From: Nitrospirota bacterium
GTDB taxonomy: Bacteria > Nitrospirota > Thermodesulfovibrionia > Thermodesulfovibrionales > JdFR-88
Reading direction: 5' to 3'
Assembly: GCA_021840255.1 (NCBI GenBank)
Contig: JAKBYX010000001.1
Span: 62,001 to 126,000 of the forward strand
DNA length: 64,000 nt
Shown here piece by piece: positions 35,684-44,824 of this stretch. Each line of letters opens with the position of its first letter. Position 1 is the stretch's first letter. A program made the translations under genes and the position numbers. Below the pieces are notes generated by a model. It was not told the origin of the DNA. It ran no database searches and saw only the letters and a program-made list of their open reading frames with translations.

Positions 35684-36223
35684 ATGACCGGTCTGGCGAT
35701 GAAGAGAGCTATCGCTGCGGTAATAGTTCTGCTGGCGTCCCTGCTTCCGGCGCTTCCCGCCGTGTCCTCCGGCGCATCCGCCGCGCAGGGTGCGGGAACA
35801 GAAAAAGACTCATGCGGCATCATATCGCCGGCTTCCGGCCCCCTGCTGGTGACTGAGGAGAGGCCTAAGATCATCCCGTTTTCCTTCATGGTGAGAGGGA
35901 GCATGGCGGAAGTAAGGTTCCTCATTTCAGAAAAGGACAAGGTAAAAGGCATAACACTGCTTGAGGAAACAGCAAAGGTCAAGGGTGGTGTTGCCTCATC
36001 CCGCCTGTCATTCAACATACTGGACGGCATGCCCCTTGGGAGGCATGCTCTTGTGATCCAGGTGATAGAGGCAAGCGGAGGCGCAAAGATCTGCTCCGGC
36101 ACGATACCGTACATCATCCTGCCGGGGGCGGCGTGCATGTGCAGGGAAAACCGGAATAATAACAGTTTAGGCAAAGGATTGGGCCTTAGCGCAAAAAAAA
36201 ACTGGGAGGTACAAAATGCGTAA
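35684..36223 (+). CDS. Exported protein, first of a paralogous pair with Cys near the C-terminus
   Basis: About 179 residues from the ATG at 35684 (AGGGGA upstream; an in-frame TTG at 35642 is possible). A signal peptide (MKRAIAAVIVLLASLLPALP) is followed by a beta-rich domain. Its C-terminal part, GMPLGRHALVIQVIEA ... GTIPYIILPGAACMC, lines up with the next protein's GMPLGKFDMLVVMVDA ... GIIQFMLLPAGVGGC, so the two are paralogues. Unlike the next one, it continues about 30 residues past the Cys. Overall look is an immunoglobulin-like fold comparable to SoxY/SoxZ, but I see no direct homology. Overlaps the next gene by 8 bp. Confidence 0.7.
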   Translation: MTGLAMKRAIAAVIVLLASLLPALPAVSSGASAAQGAGTEKDSCGIISPASGPLLVTEERPKIIPFSFMVRGSMAEVRFLISEKDKVKGITLLEETAKVKGGVASSRLSFNILDGMPLGRHALVIQVIEASGGAKICSGTIPYIILPGAACMCRENRNNNSLGKGLGLSAKKNWEVQNA

Positions 36224-36701
36224 ACGGGTAAAACCCGGCTTCAGGGTCTTTATGTATCTGGCTTCATGTCTGATCATTGCATTTGGGGTGACGATGTCCG
36301 GCAATGGCATCCCGAAAAGCCCCTCGGTGGCGTTTGCCGACGTAACGCAGGGGGCGCAATTTGCGTGGCACGCCAACAGGCCGGGCGTCACAAGGGCCCA
36401 GATTGCCCTGGGCAGGGCAACCACTTTGCGTTTCGAGTTTGCCGTGAAAGGCGCGGAAGGCAGGCAGGTGCTATTCGGCATCCCGCGGGAATACGTGCAG
36501 ATGGGGATAAGCATCATCCCGAAGCAAGCCACCATTAAAAATGGAATGGCCCAGGCAAAGGCCGAATTCCAATGCCCGCCGGGCATGCCCCTTGGGAAGT
36601 TCGACATGCTTGTTGTAATGGTGGACGCAAAGACTAAGAAGGAAATGGGCAGAGGAATAATACAGTTCATGCTCCTTCCGGCCGGCGTGGGCGGCTGTTA
36701 G
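36216..36701 (+). CDS. Exported protein ending in a Gly-Gly-Cys tail (SoxY-like arm)
   Basis: 161 residues. A signal peptide-like N-terminus (VFMYLASCLIIAFGVTMSG), a beta-rich domain with FEFAVKGAEGRQVLFGI and GMPLGKFDMLVVMV, and an end at LPAGVGGC, Cys being the last residue. SoxY carries its sulfur substrate on the Cys of a C-terminal GGCGG arm; this tail looks like an analogue. Its place between a paralogue and a YeeE transporter fits a periplasmic sulfur carrier. This is inference from the tail and neighbours, not from homology. Confidence 0.7.
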   Translation: MRKRVKPGFRVFMYLASCLIIAFGVTMSGNGIPKSPSVAFADVTQGAQFAWHANRPGVTRAQIALGRATTLRFEFAVKGAEGRQVLFGIPREYVQMGISIIPKQATIKNGMAQAKAEFQCPPGMPLGKFDMLVVMVDAKTKKEMGRGIIQFMLLPAGVGGC

Positions 36702-36717
36702 AGGGGAGGACAAAAAA

Positions 36718-38121
36718 ATGGATGATTTCGAATTTGGCATAATGGGATGGTTTAAGGCCTGGTACAAGAAATTTTTCCGGGAAAAATGGCCGCTCTGGCT
36801 TGCCGCCCTTTTCATGGCGGTTTCGGGCATCATGGCCTATGCGGTAGCCACATGGTCGCTGGCAAGGACCGTAAGCGGCGCAAATCCTTACGACCAGGCA
36901 AAACCTTTGGGCACCTTCCTGGGGCTCAAGGAGCTGGGAGGACTGATAAACAATCTGCTTGGGAAGATAGGGCTGCCTCATTATCCGTTCAGCGGCTATA
37001 TCTGGCCAGACGGCACCATCAATTTTTTCAGGCAGCTCCCGAACCCTATCCTTGAACCCACGGTGGGCACCATGCTGGGCATCCTGTTTGGCGGGCTTAT
37101 AGCCGCCCTTCTGGCAAAGGAGTTCGCGCTGAAAGTGCCGCTCGACAAAAGCGAGTACGGCCTTGCCGTCAGCGGCGGCGTGCTGATGGGTTTCGGGACC
37201 ATCTTCATGTTCGGCTGTCCGCTGGCCAGCACCACGAACATAGGCGCAATGGGTGTTCAGGCCCTGCTCATGGTTTTAGGGATGAGCATAGGCTCCTATT
37301 TCGGGGCGAAGATAATCGTCCGTCTTGAAAAAAGGCGAATGTCGATGAGCCTCGCCTTCACTGACGGGGCGGGTTACAGGCCGCTTATGCACTTTGAAAA
37401 GACCAGGACCATATGGCCCAAGCTTCCGGAGACGGCTGACGGGGGCGAGACCGGCGCCATCAAGTACCAGCCTCACCTTGCCGTTGGGCTCATGCTGGTA
37501 ATGGCGGTGGTCCTCTTCAGGTTCGGCAACATAGGCTATCCGGCCCTTGCCCTTTCTTTTGCCACGGCCACGCTTACCGGGTTTGCCATGCAGCGGGGTG
37601 GCATCTGCTTTGCCCATGCCTATCGCGAGCCTTTTCTTTCCGGTTTTGCGGACATGTCCAGGGCAATAGCTTTTTTGTATATCTTGCTGGTGCTGGGTTT
37701 CCTGCCCATGAAGCTTCTTGCCGCAGCCAGCCCGGACCTGGCATATGCAGAGATCTTCGCCATCAGCCCGGCGGGAATAGGCGTGGTGCTTGGGGGGGCC
37801 CTCTTTGGCATCGGCATGGCCCTGAACGGCGCCTGCGTCAGCGACAGCCTGTGGAGGACCGCTGAGGGACAGGTGAAGATATGGATCGGTCTTCTGACCC
37901 TCATATGTGTTTCCTCGTGGTTATTCCCTATGAGGGATGAGCCGTGGTTTAAACACTACTTTGCCCCTTACGGGTCCCAGAACATAAGAGACGTGTACCT
38001 GCCCCATATCCTGCACAGCTATCCTCTCGCAGTGGCGCTGGTGATAGGAGTAATCGTTCTCTGGGCCATGGTGATGACATGGTTCAGCGGAAGGACGTTC
38101 AAGAAATACATGGATGGTTGA
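36718..38121 (+). CDS. Large YeeE/YedE-family transporter
   Basis: 467 residues, about ten membrane helices in two halves. Family cysteines: FMFGCPLASTTN, MQRGGICFAHAYREP and LNGACVSDSLWR. The long N-terminal extension (about 50 residues before the first helix plus a polar loop) is not in E. coli YeeE. RBS GGGGAGGA precedes the ATG. Followed 45 bp later by tusA, the partner seen in other YeeE/YeeD pairs. Likely moves thiosulfate or a related sulfur compound into the cytoplasm. Confidence 0.88.
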   Translation: MDDFEFGIMGWFKAWYKKFFREKWPLWLAALFMAVSGIMAYAVATWSLARTVSGANPYDQAKPLGTFLGLKELGGLINNLLGKIGLPHYPFSGYIWPDGTINFFRQLPNPILEPTVGTMLGILFGGLIAALLAKEFALKVPLDKSEYGLAVSGGVLMGFGTIFMFGCPLASTTNIGAMGVQALLMVLGMSIGSYFGAKIIVRLEKRRMSMSLAFTDGAGYRPLMHFEKTRTIWPKLPETADGGETGAIKYQPHLAVGLMLVMAVVLFRFGNIGYPALALSFATATLTGFAMQRGGICFAHAYREPFLSGFADMSRAIAFLYILLVLGFLPMKLLAAASPDLAYAEIFAISPAGIGVVLGGALFGIGMALNGACVSDSLWRTAEGQVKIWIGLLTLICVSSWLFPMRDEPWFKHYFAPYGSQNIRDVYLPHILHSYPLAVALVIGVIVLWAMVMTWFSGRTFKKYMDG

Positions 38122-38166
38122 GCCGTTGTTATCTCAAAACGCTGAAAATACTTTTTAGGAGGAAAT

Positions 38167-38427
38167 ATGAGCGCCGTCACAGAGAAGACAGGCGGGGATG
38201 CCGCCCCGGTCAGCAAGAGACTGGATGTAAAGGGGCTTGTATGCCCAAGGCCCATGGTCATGACGATGAGCATGCTTAAAACCATGTGCGCGGGGGAAAC
38301 GCTGGAGGTGAGGGCCAACGACAGCAGCGTCAAGCACTCCATTCCCTCGCTGTGCGAAAGAGCCGGATACAAGCTCCTGTCCCAGAGGGATGAAGGAGGT
38401 GAATTCATATTTTTGATACAGAAGTGA
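38167..38427 (+). CDS. TusA-family sulfur carrier
   Basis: 86 residues with LDVKGLVCPRPMVMTMSML, the canonical CPxP helix; the Cys takes persulfide sulfur. The N-terminal extension of about 17 polar residues is longer than in E. coli TusA. It follows a YeeE gene and precedes the rhodanese, so it probably collects sulfur from the transporter. RBS TAGGAGG. Confidence 0.93.
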   Translation: MSAVTEKTGGDAAPVSKRLDVKGLVCPRPMVMTMSMLKTMCAGETLEVRANDSSVKHSIPSLCERAGYKLLSQRDEGGEFIFLIQK

Positions 38428-38491
38428 CATGGGGGGAGGTCCTGAGGAGATAAAAAAACGTGAAACCATTCAGATGCTTGGGGAGATGAAT

Positions 38492-39811
38492 ATGACAAGA
38501 AAACTTGAGAGAAAGACAGGAGTGCTCCTTTGCCTTGCGCTGGCCTTCGCTTTTGCTCTTACGTTCCAGGGCTGCGGCGGAGGAGGCGGGACAACCAGCT
38601 ACGACCCACCGTCAACGGCCGCTTCGGGAGTTGTGGTGGACGCCGCGACCGTCAAGAGCTGGGTTGACGGCGGCGAGGTGAACGCGGCTGGTTACAACAG
38701 GGTTGTGATCCTTGACCTTGGCACAGCGGCCGATTACTCTGCAGGCCACATTCCGGGCGCCCATTGGGTGGACCCAAGCAGCCTTTATGAAAACCGCAAC
38801 GAAGGCGTTCTTACGGACGTCAACATGGTGCTTGATGGCCCAACGATGGACGCCCTTGTCCAGAAATACGGCATAGACCAGAATACCACCATCGTATTTA
38901 CAAGCTCGGATTCCACAGCCAAGAGCGTTTCCCCATACTGGACCGTCGGCAGGGCGTACTGGACCTTCCGCTACTGGGGATTTTCCAAGGACAGGCTCAA
39001 GATCCTTAACGGCCTGGACGCCGCCTACGCGGACCAGTACGGACTGTCAACCGCGGCCGCGCCTTCGATAACACCGTCAACCTACAGCGTCAAGGACAAC
39101 GCCTCTTTCAGGGGCGACCTCCGGGCGTCCCTGGCGGACATGATAAACTTCGCGGACGGCAAGGACTCCAATACCGCCGTGATTGACACCAGGGGCCAGG
39201 ACGGCGACGGATACGATACGACGTCCTCTTACAGCGGTGACGCCAAGCAGACCCCCGGCGTATGGGCCAAAGGCACATGGGTGGCGTTTGAGGGCCACAT
39301 CAAAGGCGCCATCGCCGTGAACTCCAATATGTTCTACAAAACGGTGACTGGCGCCAGCCAGACTTACAAGGTCTTCCTTTCCCCCTCGGACATGGCTGCG
39401 ATGCTGGCAAAAAACGGGATCAACTCCTCGGAAACGGTCATCGTGCACTGCCGCACGGGGGTCATCGCATCGGGGGGCTTTGTGGCCATTGACGCGGTGC
39501 TGGGCTGGAACGTGGAAAACTATGACGGCTCATGGAGCCAGTGGGGCATGCTGGCCTCGACCGCGGATTGCGGCCCGCTGGACCCCAACTCTCCATGGAG
39601 GACGGACACGCCCCAGCGCACGTCAAATCTGACCTTTAACAGCGCTCTCGCCCCCAACTGCTCCGGTATTGAAGATGCGACAAACGGCGGGGCCTATACG
39701 GTCAACTCCTTCGATACTGACTTGAACAAAATAAATGAGCAGGACAGCGCCTACTTCTCCGGCGGCAGCGGCAGCAGCAGCGGCGGCGGTGGAGGAAACA
39801 TAGGATGCTAG
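38492..39811 (+). CDS. Double-rhodanese lipoprotein with Gly/Ser tail ending in Cys
   Basis: About 439 residues from the ATG at 38492 (GGGGAG upstream). A signal peptide with a lipobox-like Cys (LTFQGC) and a Gly run comes first. Rhodanese domain 1 (about 45-190) has the fold motif AGHIPGAHWVDP but no active Cys in its loop (FTSSDSTAKS). Domain 2 (about 210-370) keeps the loop HCRTGVIASGG with the catalytic Cys. The last ~45 residues form a linker SGGSGSSSGGGGGNIGC with Cys as the final residue. This suggests a membrane-tethered sulfurtransferase with a flexible swinging Cys, like a fused SoxY arm. Thirteen residues before the tail are acidic. Confidence 0.85.
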   Translation: MTRKLERKTGVLLCLALAFAFALTFQGCGGGGGTTSYDPPSTAASGVVVDAATVKSWVDGGEVNAAGYNRVVILDLGTAADYSAGHIPGAHWVDPSSLYENRNEGVLTDVNMVLDGPTMDALVQKYGIDQNTTIVFTSSDSTAKSVSPYWTVGRAYWTFRYWGFSKDRLKILNGLDAAYADQYGLSTAAAPSITPSTYSVKDNASFRGDLRASLADMINFADGKDSNTAVIDTRGQDGDGYDTTSSYSGDAKQTPGVWAKGTWVAFEGHIKGAIAVNSNMFYKTVTGASQTYKVFLSPSDMAAMLAKNGINSSETVIVHCRTGVIASGGFVAIDAVLGWNVENYDGSWSQWGMLASTADCGPLDPNSPWRTDTPQRTSNLTFNSALAPNCSGIEDATNGGAYTVNSFDTDLNKINEQDSAYFSGGSGSSSGGGGGNIGC

Positions 39812-39878
39812 AGGAAAAAGAAAAACTTGCGTCCAATAAAAACAAAACCCTGTCTTTAAAAGGGGGAGGAGGAAGGTC

Positions 39879-41075
39879 ATGAAGAAAGCGCAAAAAAAAG
39901 TGCTATTGATTGCGCTATTGGCAGTCTCGCTCTTTCTTGCGGCCGGCAGCGCCTACGCGTTGCCCCCCATTGTTATCGGCGACCAGGGAGCTTTCGTAAA
40001 GTTCGCCCTGCAGGGCCAGCTTTATGGCGTATGGAGAGACACCGGATCGGGCACCAGCGGGCAGGCCGATTCCACGGACCTGTTCTTCAGAAGAAACAGG
40101 CTAACGGTCCAGGTGCACGGCACGGACAAGTACGGAGCGATAGTGCAGTTGGAGTACGTTGGGGAAAGAAACGTTAACGACCTTATAGTGAGCGACAGTC
40201 CCGGCACCGAGTTCTCCGTGCTGGACGCCTACTTCATGGCGGACTTCAGCAACGAGTTCAGGATATATGCCGGCAAGCAGAAGATACAGTTCACGAGGGA
40301 AAACCTTGAGGACTGTTTTGTGCCTCTTACCCTGGACCGCTCGCTTTTCATCTATACTCTGAAACACAGCAGGGACACGGGCGTAGTGTTCTGGGGGAAC
40401 CTGCCGAACATCAAGAGCCAGTACCGCGTTGAGGTCTCAAAGGGAAATGACGGCAATGGCGCGCCGCAAAGCAGCCTCATGTACACGGCCAGGTTCCACG
40501 TCTCCCTCTGGGACCCCGAGTATGCATATGGGTACAAAGGCACATACCTCGGGAAGAAAAAAGTCCTGACTTTCGGAGTGGGCGGCCAGTTCGAGCCGGA
40601 TGCCGTGTACTCGGACACCGTCGCGCACACCGGGGCAAAAAGCTATTACGCATGGACAGCGGACGCCTTCATGGAATACCCTCTTACCGGCGGGACCTCC
40701 GCGGTCACCCTCTCCGGCGCATATCTCAAGACGGACTTCAACGGCGCATACGAGGGCAGCAATCCGGACCCCAACAGCATAGGCCAGGATGGCGAGAAGA
40801 ACGGCTGGTATGTCAAGGCGGCCTATCTGCTGCCCAAGAGAATAGGCCCCGGGCAGGTGCAGCCTTTCGTGCGTTATGAGAAATGGAGGTACGCGGACCT
40901 GTTTAACGTATTTAATCAGGACCTGACCTGGACGGGCGCCGGGGTGAACTACCTGATAGACGGCGAGAACCTTAGAGTGACAGTTCAGTACTCAAGGACG
41001 GATTTCGGCCAGGAGGTAAACACGCAGTCGAAAAGCTTTAATACCGTCACGGCGATGCTTCAGTACAGATTTTAG
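39879..41075 (+). CDS. Outer-membrane porin (phosphate-selective porin O/P type)
   Basis: 398 residues with a signal peptide (LLIALLAVSLFLAAGSAYA) and a beta-barrel pattern of alternating strands ending in LQYRF, the terminal Phe needed for outer-membrane assembly. Similar to Pseudomonas OprO/OprP-like channels for small anions, so a thiosulfate or sulfate-like ion is plausible as substrate. It is the last gene of the sigma-54 operon, 67 bp after the rhodanese, and is followed by a strong terminator. Confidence 0.85.
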   Translation: MKKAQKKVLLIALLAVSLFLAAGSAYALPPIVIGDQGAFVKFALQGQLYGVWRDTGSGTSGQADSTDLFFRRNRLTVQVHGTDKYGAIVQLEYVGERNVNDLIVSDSPGTEFSVLDAYFMADFSNEFRIYAGKQKIQFTRENLEDCFVPLTLDRSLFIYTLKHSRDTGVVFWGNLPNIKSQYRVEVSKGNDGNGAPQSSLMYTARFHVSLWDPEYAYGYKGTYLGKKKVLTFGVGGQFEPDAVYSDTVAHTGAKSYYAWTADAFMEYPLTGGTSAVTLSGAYLKTDFNGAYEGSNPDPNSIGQDGEKNGWYVKAAYLLPKRIGPGQVQPFVRYEKWRYADLFNVFNQDLTWTGAGVNYLIDGENLRVTVQYSRTDFGQEVNTQSKSFNTVTAMLQYRF

Positions 41076-41124
41076 ATTAAAAAGACAAAGACCTCTTGTT
41101 GAATTCCTGCCCCCTCGTTGCTTA

Positions 41125-41156
41125 CCGGGGGACCGCAAGGTCCCCCGGCCTTTTTT
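41125..41156 (+). terminator. Terminator of the sulfur operon
   Basis: A perfect 10-bp stem (CCGGGGGACC with GGTCCCCCGG) with GCAA loop is followed by CC and six T. Confidence 0.93.
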
Positions 41157-41210
41157 GAGCATCAAAAATGGGAAAACCAAATTTTCTGAATTACGCGATC
41201 TGGTTTCGCT

Positions 41211-41345
41211 TCAGTAGAGTAGAGAGCTGGCGTAGTGGCCGGACGGCCCTATCTCCGGCTCCCCCTCATCGAACTGGACGTTCGGTTTTCCCGAGTACAG
41301 CTCTCCGATTATCTTCCTCCAGAGGTTTTCGCAGATTGTGTCCAT
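41211..41345 (-). pseudogene. Decayed gene fragment in an otherwise gene-free gap
   Basis: The gap 41157-41598 holds no intact gene. On the minus strand a 44-codon frame with NLWRKIIGELYSGKPNVQFD is compositionally gene-like, and the frame stays open a little upstream (a Phe-Ser-Val-His-Glu-Ser-Ser stretch) before a stop. It looks like the C-terminal remnant of a longer protein, perhaps from a mobile element; I cannot name the family. Confidence 0.4.
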
Positions 41346-41598
41346 GGAGCTTTCGTGGACAGAAAACTGAAGCAAAGGAACTTTTTAATTTAATGGGCAA
41401 TCTCCGGAAATTGACTTCCATCCGAACCTGCGGTGTTCATGGGTCGATTAAACAGCCAGATTTAAAAAGTCCCAATAAAATCAGGGGTTAGAGCTTTTAC
41501 CTTGAACGGAAAAACACAAAAAAAGCAAAAAAGGCAATGGCGTTTGCGGGCCTAGCCGAGAGAAAGTTCGATGGGGCATACATGGGGAGGGTAAAGAG

Positions 41599-42411
41599 TT
41601 AATGCCCGGCGTGTGACCTCTGCCTGACCGCTTCGAACAGGAACACAGCCGCGGAGGCCACCACGTTCAGGCTCTCCGCTCCGCCCATTATGGGAATGCC
41701 AAGCAGCGCTCCGGCCCGCGCCTTTAGCCCTGAAGGAAGCCCATGCGCCTCTTCCCCGAAAGCGATGGCGACAGGCGCCTTGAAATCCCAATCGTAAAGC
41801 GATTTGTCCGCGTGGGCATCCGCACCGGCCAGAAGGACTTTTTTTTCTTCCAGATAATCCAGGGTTTCTTCCATCCCGGCCTCGATGACCGGCAGGTGGA
41901 AAAGGCTTCCGGCGGTGGCCCTCACCGCCTTTGAGGAAAAGATATTGGCGCTTCCAGACAGTATGATGCAGGCGTCCGCGCCGGCGGCATCCGCCGCACG
42001 CACCAGGGCGCCCAGGTTCCCCGGCTCCCTGATGCCGGCCGCCAACACTATTAGAGCTGAACCCTTGCCCTTTAAGGCCAGGCTGCCAAGCGGCAACTCT
42101 TCATACCGGCATTGGGCGAGTATGCCCTGCGGCGTCTTTGCTTCAGCGAGCTTTGTAAAAAGATGCTCAGGCACCTGGTAGAAACCGCGGGCCGCGTGGC
42201 TGATCGCCTTAAAAAAGAGAGCATCTTCCTCCAGGCGGGCCATATATTCATTGGTCACAACGACGGCCCCCAGTTTTGCGCCGCCCGAAAGTGCGGCCTC
42301 CACGAGATGCGGGCCCTCGGCCAGGAACGCATCCTTTCCGGGACGGCGTTTTATGCCAAGGAGCGTTTTTATGACAGGGTTTTGCGCGCTTGTTATGGAT
42401 TTGAGCCCCAT
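41599..42411 (-). CDS. TrmH/SpoU-family RNA 2'-O-methyltransferase
   Basis: About 270 residues from the ATG at 42411 ([20 protein letters not shown]); a longer start at 42480 is less convincing. The N-terminal substrate-binding domain ([12 protein letters not shown]) and the SPOUT knot are complete: [32 protein letters not shown] and [17 protein letters not shown]. It methylates a ribose in rRNA or tRNA; the target base is not predictable here. Monocistronic. Confidence 0.92.
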   Translation of the reverse strand: MGLKSITSAQNPVIKTLLGIKRRPGKDAFLAEGPHLVEAALSGGAKLGAVVVTNEYMARLEEDALFFKAISHAARGFYQVPEHLFTKLAEAKTPQGILAQCRYEELPLGSLALKGKGSALIVLAAGIREPGNLGALVRAADAAGADACIILSGSANIFSSKAVRATAGSLFHLPVIEAGMEETLDYLEEKKVLLAGADAHADKSLYDWDFKAPVAIAFGEEAHGLPSGLKARAGALLGIPIMGGAESLNVVASAAVFLFEAVRQRSHAGH

Positions 42412-42621
42412 GGCCGAAATTATAACCTTTTTCCTCCCGGTCCGGCCAAAATGGCCAGCGAGCGAATACGAACAATGCAAAGTCTCCTTACATTCGATGC
42501 CTGGCAGGGAATATCAATTTATGACTTCAGGTTGATATTTCTCAGGAATAATTGCATCATTCAGATGGCGGGAAGGTTTTTATTATTAAAAGCGGCGCGG
42601 CTGCATTTTTTAGCGGGGTGG

Positions 42622-43776
42622 ATGATGAAGATAAACACCGGTTTGAATGTTACGATTTTTGCACTTGCGCTCATTTCAGCGGCGGGCTTTCTGACGAACG
42701 GCAGTTTCAGAATAGCCCAGTTGCTTCTTATCCTGGTGGTCCTTGCGGTGCTTTGGATGCAGGCAAACAAAAAGATCCTCAAACCCATCTCGCAGATAAA
42801 AGAAAAGCTGGAGAGGGCCGCGGAAGGCGACCTGAGCGTAAGCATCGACCATGCGGGCAATGATGAAATTGGCGGTATCTGCAACAGCGCCAACCTGATG
42901 CTTGAGTCCGTAGATGGGATGATACATAAGGTGCTTATCATGCTGGAAAAGCTTGTTGAGGCCGTTTCTGTACTGAGAGGTTCGGCGGAGCAGGCCGCAG
43001 CGGATGCCAAAAGCCAGTTTAACCAGGCCTCACAGATTGCCACCGCAGCCGAGGAGATGAGCCAGACCATAACCGATATCGCAAAGAACGCCTCGGAGGC
43101 GCAGGAGACGGCGGCAACTGTGACGGATGTCTCGGAAGCAGGCCAGGAGATCGCGGGCAATGCCATCCAGATGGTCGAAAGGTTCCGGGACACCACCCTG
43201 GAGCTCTCCAATAAAGTGGGAAAATTGAACGCAAGCGCCGCGGAGATAGGCGGCATAGTCACGGTAATAAAAGATATAGCGGACCAGACAAATCTGCTCG
43301 CGCTGAATGCCGCCATTGAGGCCGCCAGAGCGGGAGATCAGGGCAAGGGCTTTGCTGTAGTTGCAAACGAAGTCAGAAAACTTGCTGAAAGGACCATAAA
43401 AGCCACAGCCGAGATATCTGAAAAGATAAACGCCGTCCAGGCGGAATCCGGCCAGACCTCCAGATCCATGTCCGAGGCCGCCCAGGAGGTATCAGGCGCC
43501 GGCAACTCTATAAAAAAAGTCGGGGACGCCTTCCTGTCCATAGAAAAAGTCGCACAAAGGGCGCGGGACGAGATCACTCATATCGCCGCGGCCGTCGAGG
43601 AGCAGTCCAGCGCCTCGGAGGAAATAGCAAAAAACATAGAAAAAACGTCCACCATAACAAAGAAGATGGATGAGATGTCAGATGCCGTGAGCCGGGAGGT
43701 GGATCTGTTGGCAGGTATCACCGAAGAGGTAAGAAGCGCGGCCTCCTGGTTTAAAACCAGGAACGGAAGGAACTGA
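42622..43776 (+). CDS. Methyl-accepting chemotaxis protein without periplasmic sensor
   Basis: About 384 residues from ATG 42622. Two closely spaced membrane helices ([16 protein letters not shown] and [16 protein letters not shown]) have almost no loop between them, so there is no periplasmic ligand domain. A HAMP linker ([21 protein letters not shown]) and a long signalling coiled coil follow, with the hairpin tip [20 protein letters not shown]. It may sense an internal or membrane state such as redox level. No che genes are near. Upstream of it lies a tight divergent gap with trmH. Confidence 0.92.
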   Translation: MMKINTGLNVTIFALALISAAGFLTNGSFRIAQLLLILVVLAVLWMQANKKILKPISQIKEKLERAAEGDLSVSIDHAGNDEIGGICNSANLMLESVDGMIHKVLIMLEKLVEAVSVLRGSAEQAAADAKSQFNQASQIATAAEEMSQTITDIAKNASEAQETAATVTDVSEAGQEIAGNAIQMVERFRDTTLELSNKVGKLNASAAEIGGIVTVIKDIADQTNLLALNAAIEAARAGDQGKGFAVVANEVRKLAERTIKATAEISEKINAVQAESGQTSRSMSEAAQEVSGAGNSIKKVGDAFLSIEKVAQRARDEITHIAAAVEEQSSASEEIAKNIEKTSTITKKMDEMSDAVSREVDLLAGITEEVRSAASWFKTRNGRN

Positions 43777-43790
43777 TAGCCGGCAGCCTG

Positions 43791-44768
43791 CTAGATGGCC
43801 AGCATCCTGTCCAACGCCCTTTTGGCCGGTATCCTGATCTCCTCCGGCACGCTGACGATGGTTTTCAGCTCTTTTAAGGCCAGGTAAACGCTTTTAAGAG
43901 TGGTCTTTTTCATGTTGGGGCATATCATGTCTTTTCTGAGCGGATAAAAAATCTTCTCCGGATTGTCTTTCCTGAGCCTGTGCATCAACCCCAGTTCCGT
44001 GCCTACTATGAATTCCGTATGCGGTGAATTCTTTGCGAACCTGAGCATTCCGGATGTGCTGGTAACGTGGTCCGCCACCTCCAGGACCTCCATCCGGCAC
44101 TCCGGATGGGCCATCAGAAGGGCGCCGGGATGCTCATTTTTGGCCTTCAGGGCGTCCTCTTTGCGCACGCGGTCATGGACATGGCAGAAACCGTCCCATG
44201 CGATGACCTTTTTTTGAGTGTTTTTCTGCGCCCACATGGCAAGGTTTCTGTCCGGAACGCATATGACCTCATCGCCCGGCAGGGACTCCACCACCTTTAC
44301 CACGTTCGCCGAAGTGCAGCAGATATCGCTGTGCGCCTTCACCTCCGCCGTCGTGTTCACATAGCTGACAACCGGCACGCCCGGATACCTCTTCTTCAGA
44401 TCCTTCAGGGAAAACTCAACCGGGAACACCAGGGAAGGCTGGACGGCGTACCCCGGAAAGGCGGCCCTCATCTGACGGGGCCTCTCCACCTGGATCATGT
44501 CCGCCATTGGGCAACAGGCCTCGACCTCCGGGAGAACAACCGTCTTTGTGGGGCTTAATATGGCTGCGCTCTCGGCCATGAAGTTCACGCCGCAAAAAAC
44601 TATCACCTCGCATTCTATTGCCGAGGCGGTCCTTGAAAGTTCGAGAGAGTCGCCAGTGAAGTCAGCCAGGTCCTGGACTTCGTCCCTCTGGTAATTATGG
44701 GCCAGTATGATGGCCTTTCTTTTTCTTTTAAGCTCCAGTATCTCCTGGAGCATATCCAGTTCGTTCAT
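43791..44768 (-). CDS. nadA: Quinolinate synthase
   Basis: 325 residues of NadA, the 4Fe-4S enzyme that condenses iminoaspartate with dihydroxyacetone phosphate to quinolinate in NAD synthesis. The three cluster Cys are in CGVNFMAESA, DICCTSANV and HPECRM. Substrate residues LAHNYQ and HPG-type segments are present. It lies 56 bp after a lytic transglycosylase gene. Confidence 0.96.
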   Translation of the reverse strand: MNELDMLQEILELKRKRKAIILAHNYQRDEVQDLADFTGDSLELSRTASAIECEVIVFCGVNFMAESAAILSPTKTVVLPEVEACCPMADMIQVERPRQMRAAFPGYAVQPSLVFPVEFSLKDLKKRYPGVPVVSYVNTTAEVKAHSDICCTSANVVKVVESLPGDEVICVPDRNLAMWAQKNTQKKVIAWDGFCHVHDRVRKEDALKAKNEHPGALLMAHPECRMEVLEVADHVTSTSGMLRFAKNSPHTEFIVGTELGLMHRLRKDNPEKIFYPLRKDMICPNMKKTTLKSVYLALKELKTIVSVPEEIRIPAKRALDRMLAI

Positions 44769-44824
44769 TGGCCTTTTAAAAATTTCAAAGTCAAGCGGAC
44801 TTAATTTTAATTATCTAAACTAAA

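Noticed and set aside
42112-42621. Upstream extension of the chemoreceptor gene
   Set aside because: It overlaps the opposite-strand rRNA methylase gene and lacks membrane helices; the real start is at the ATG before the first helix.
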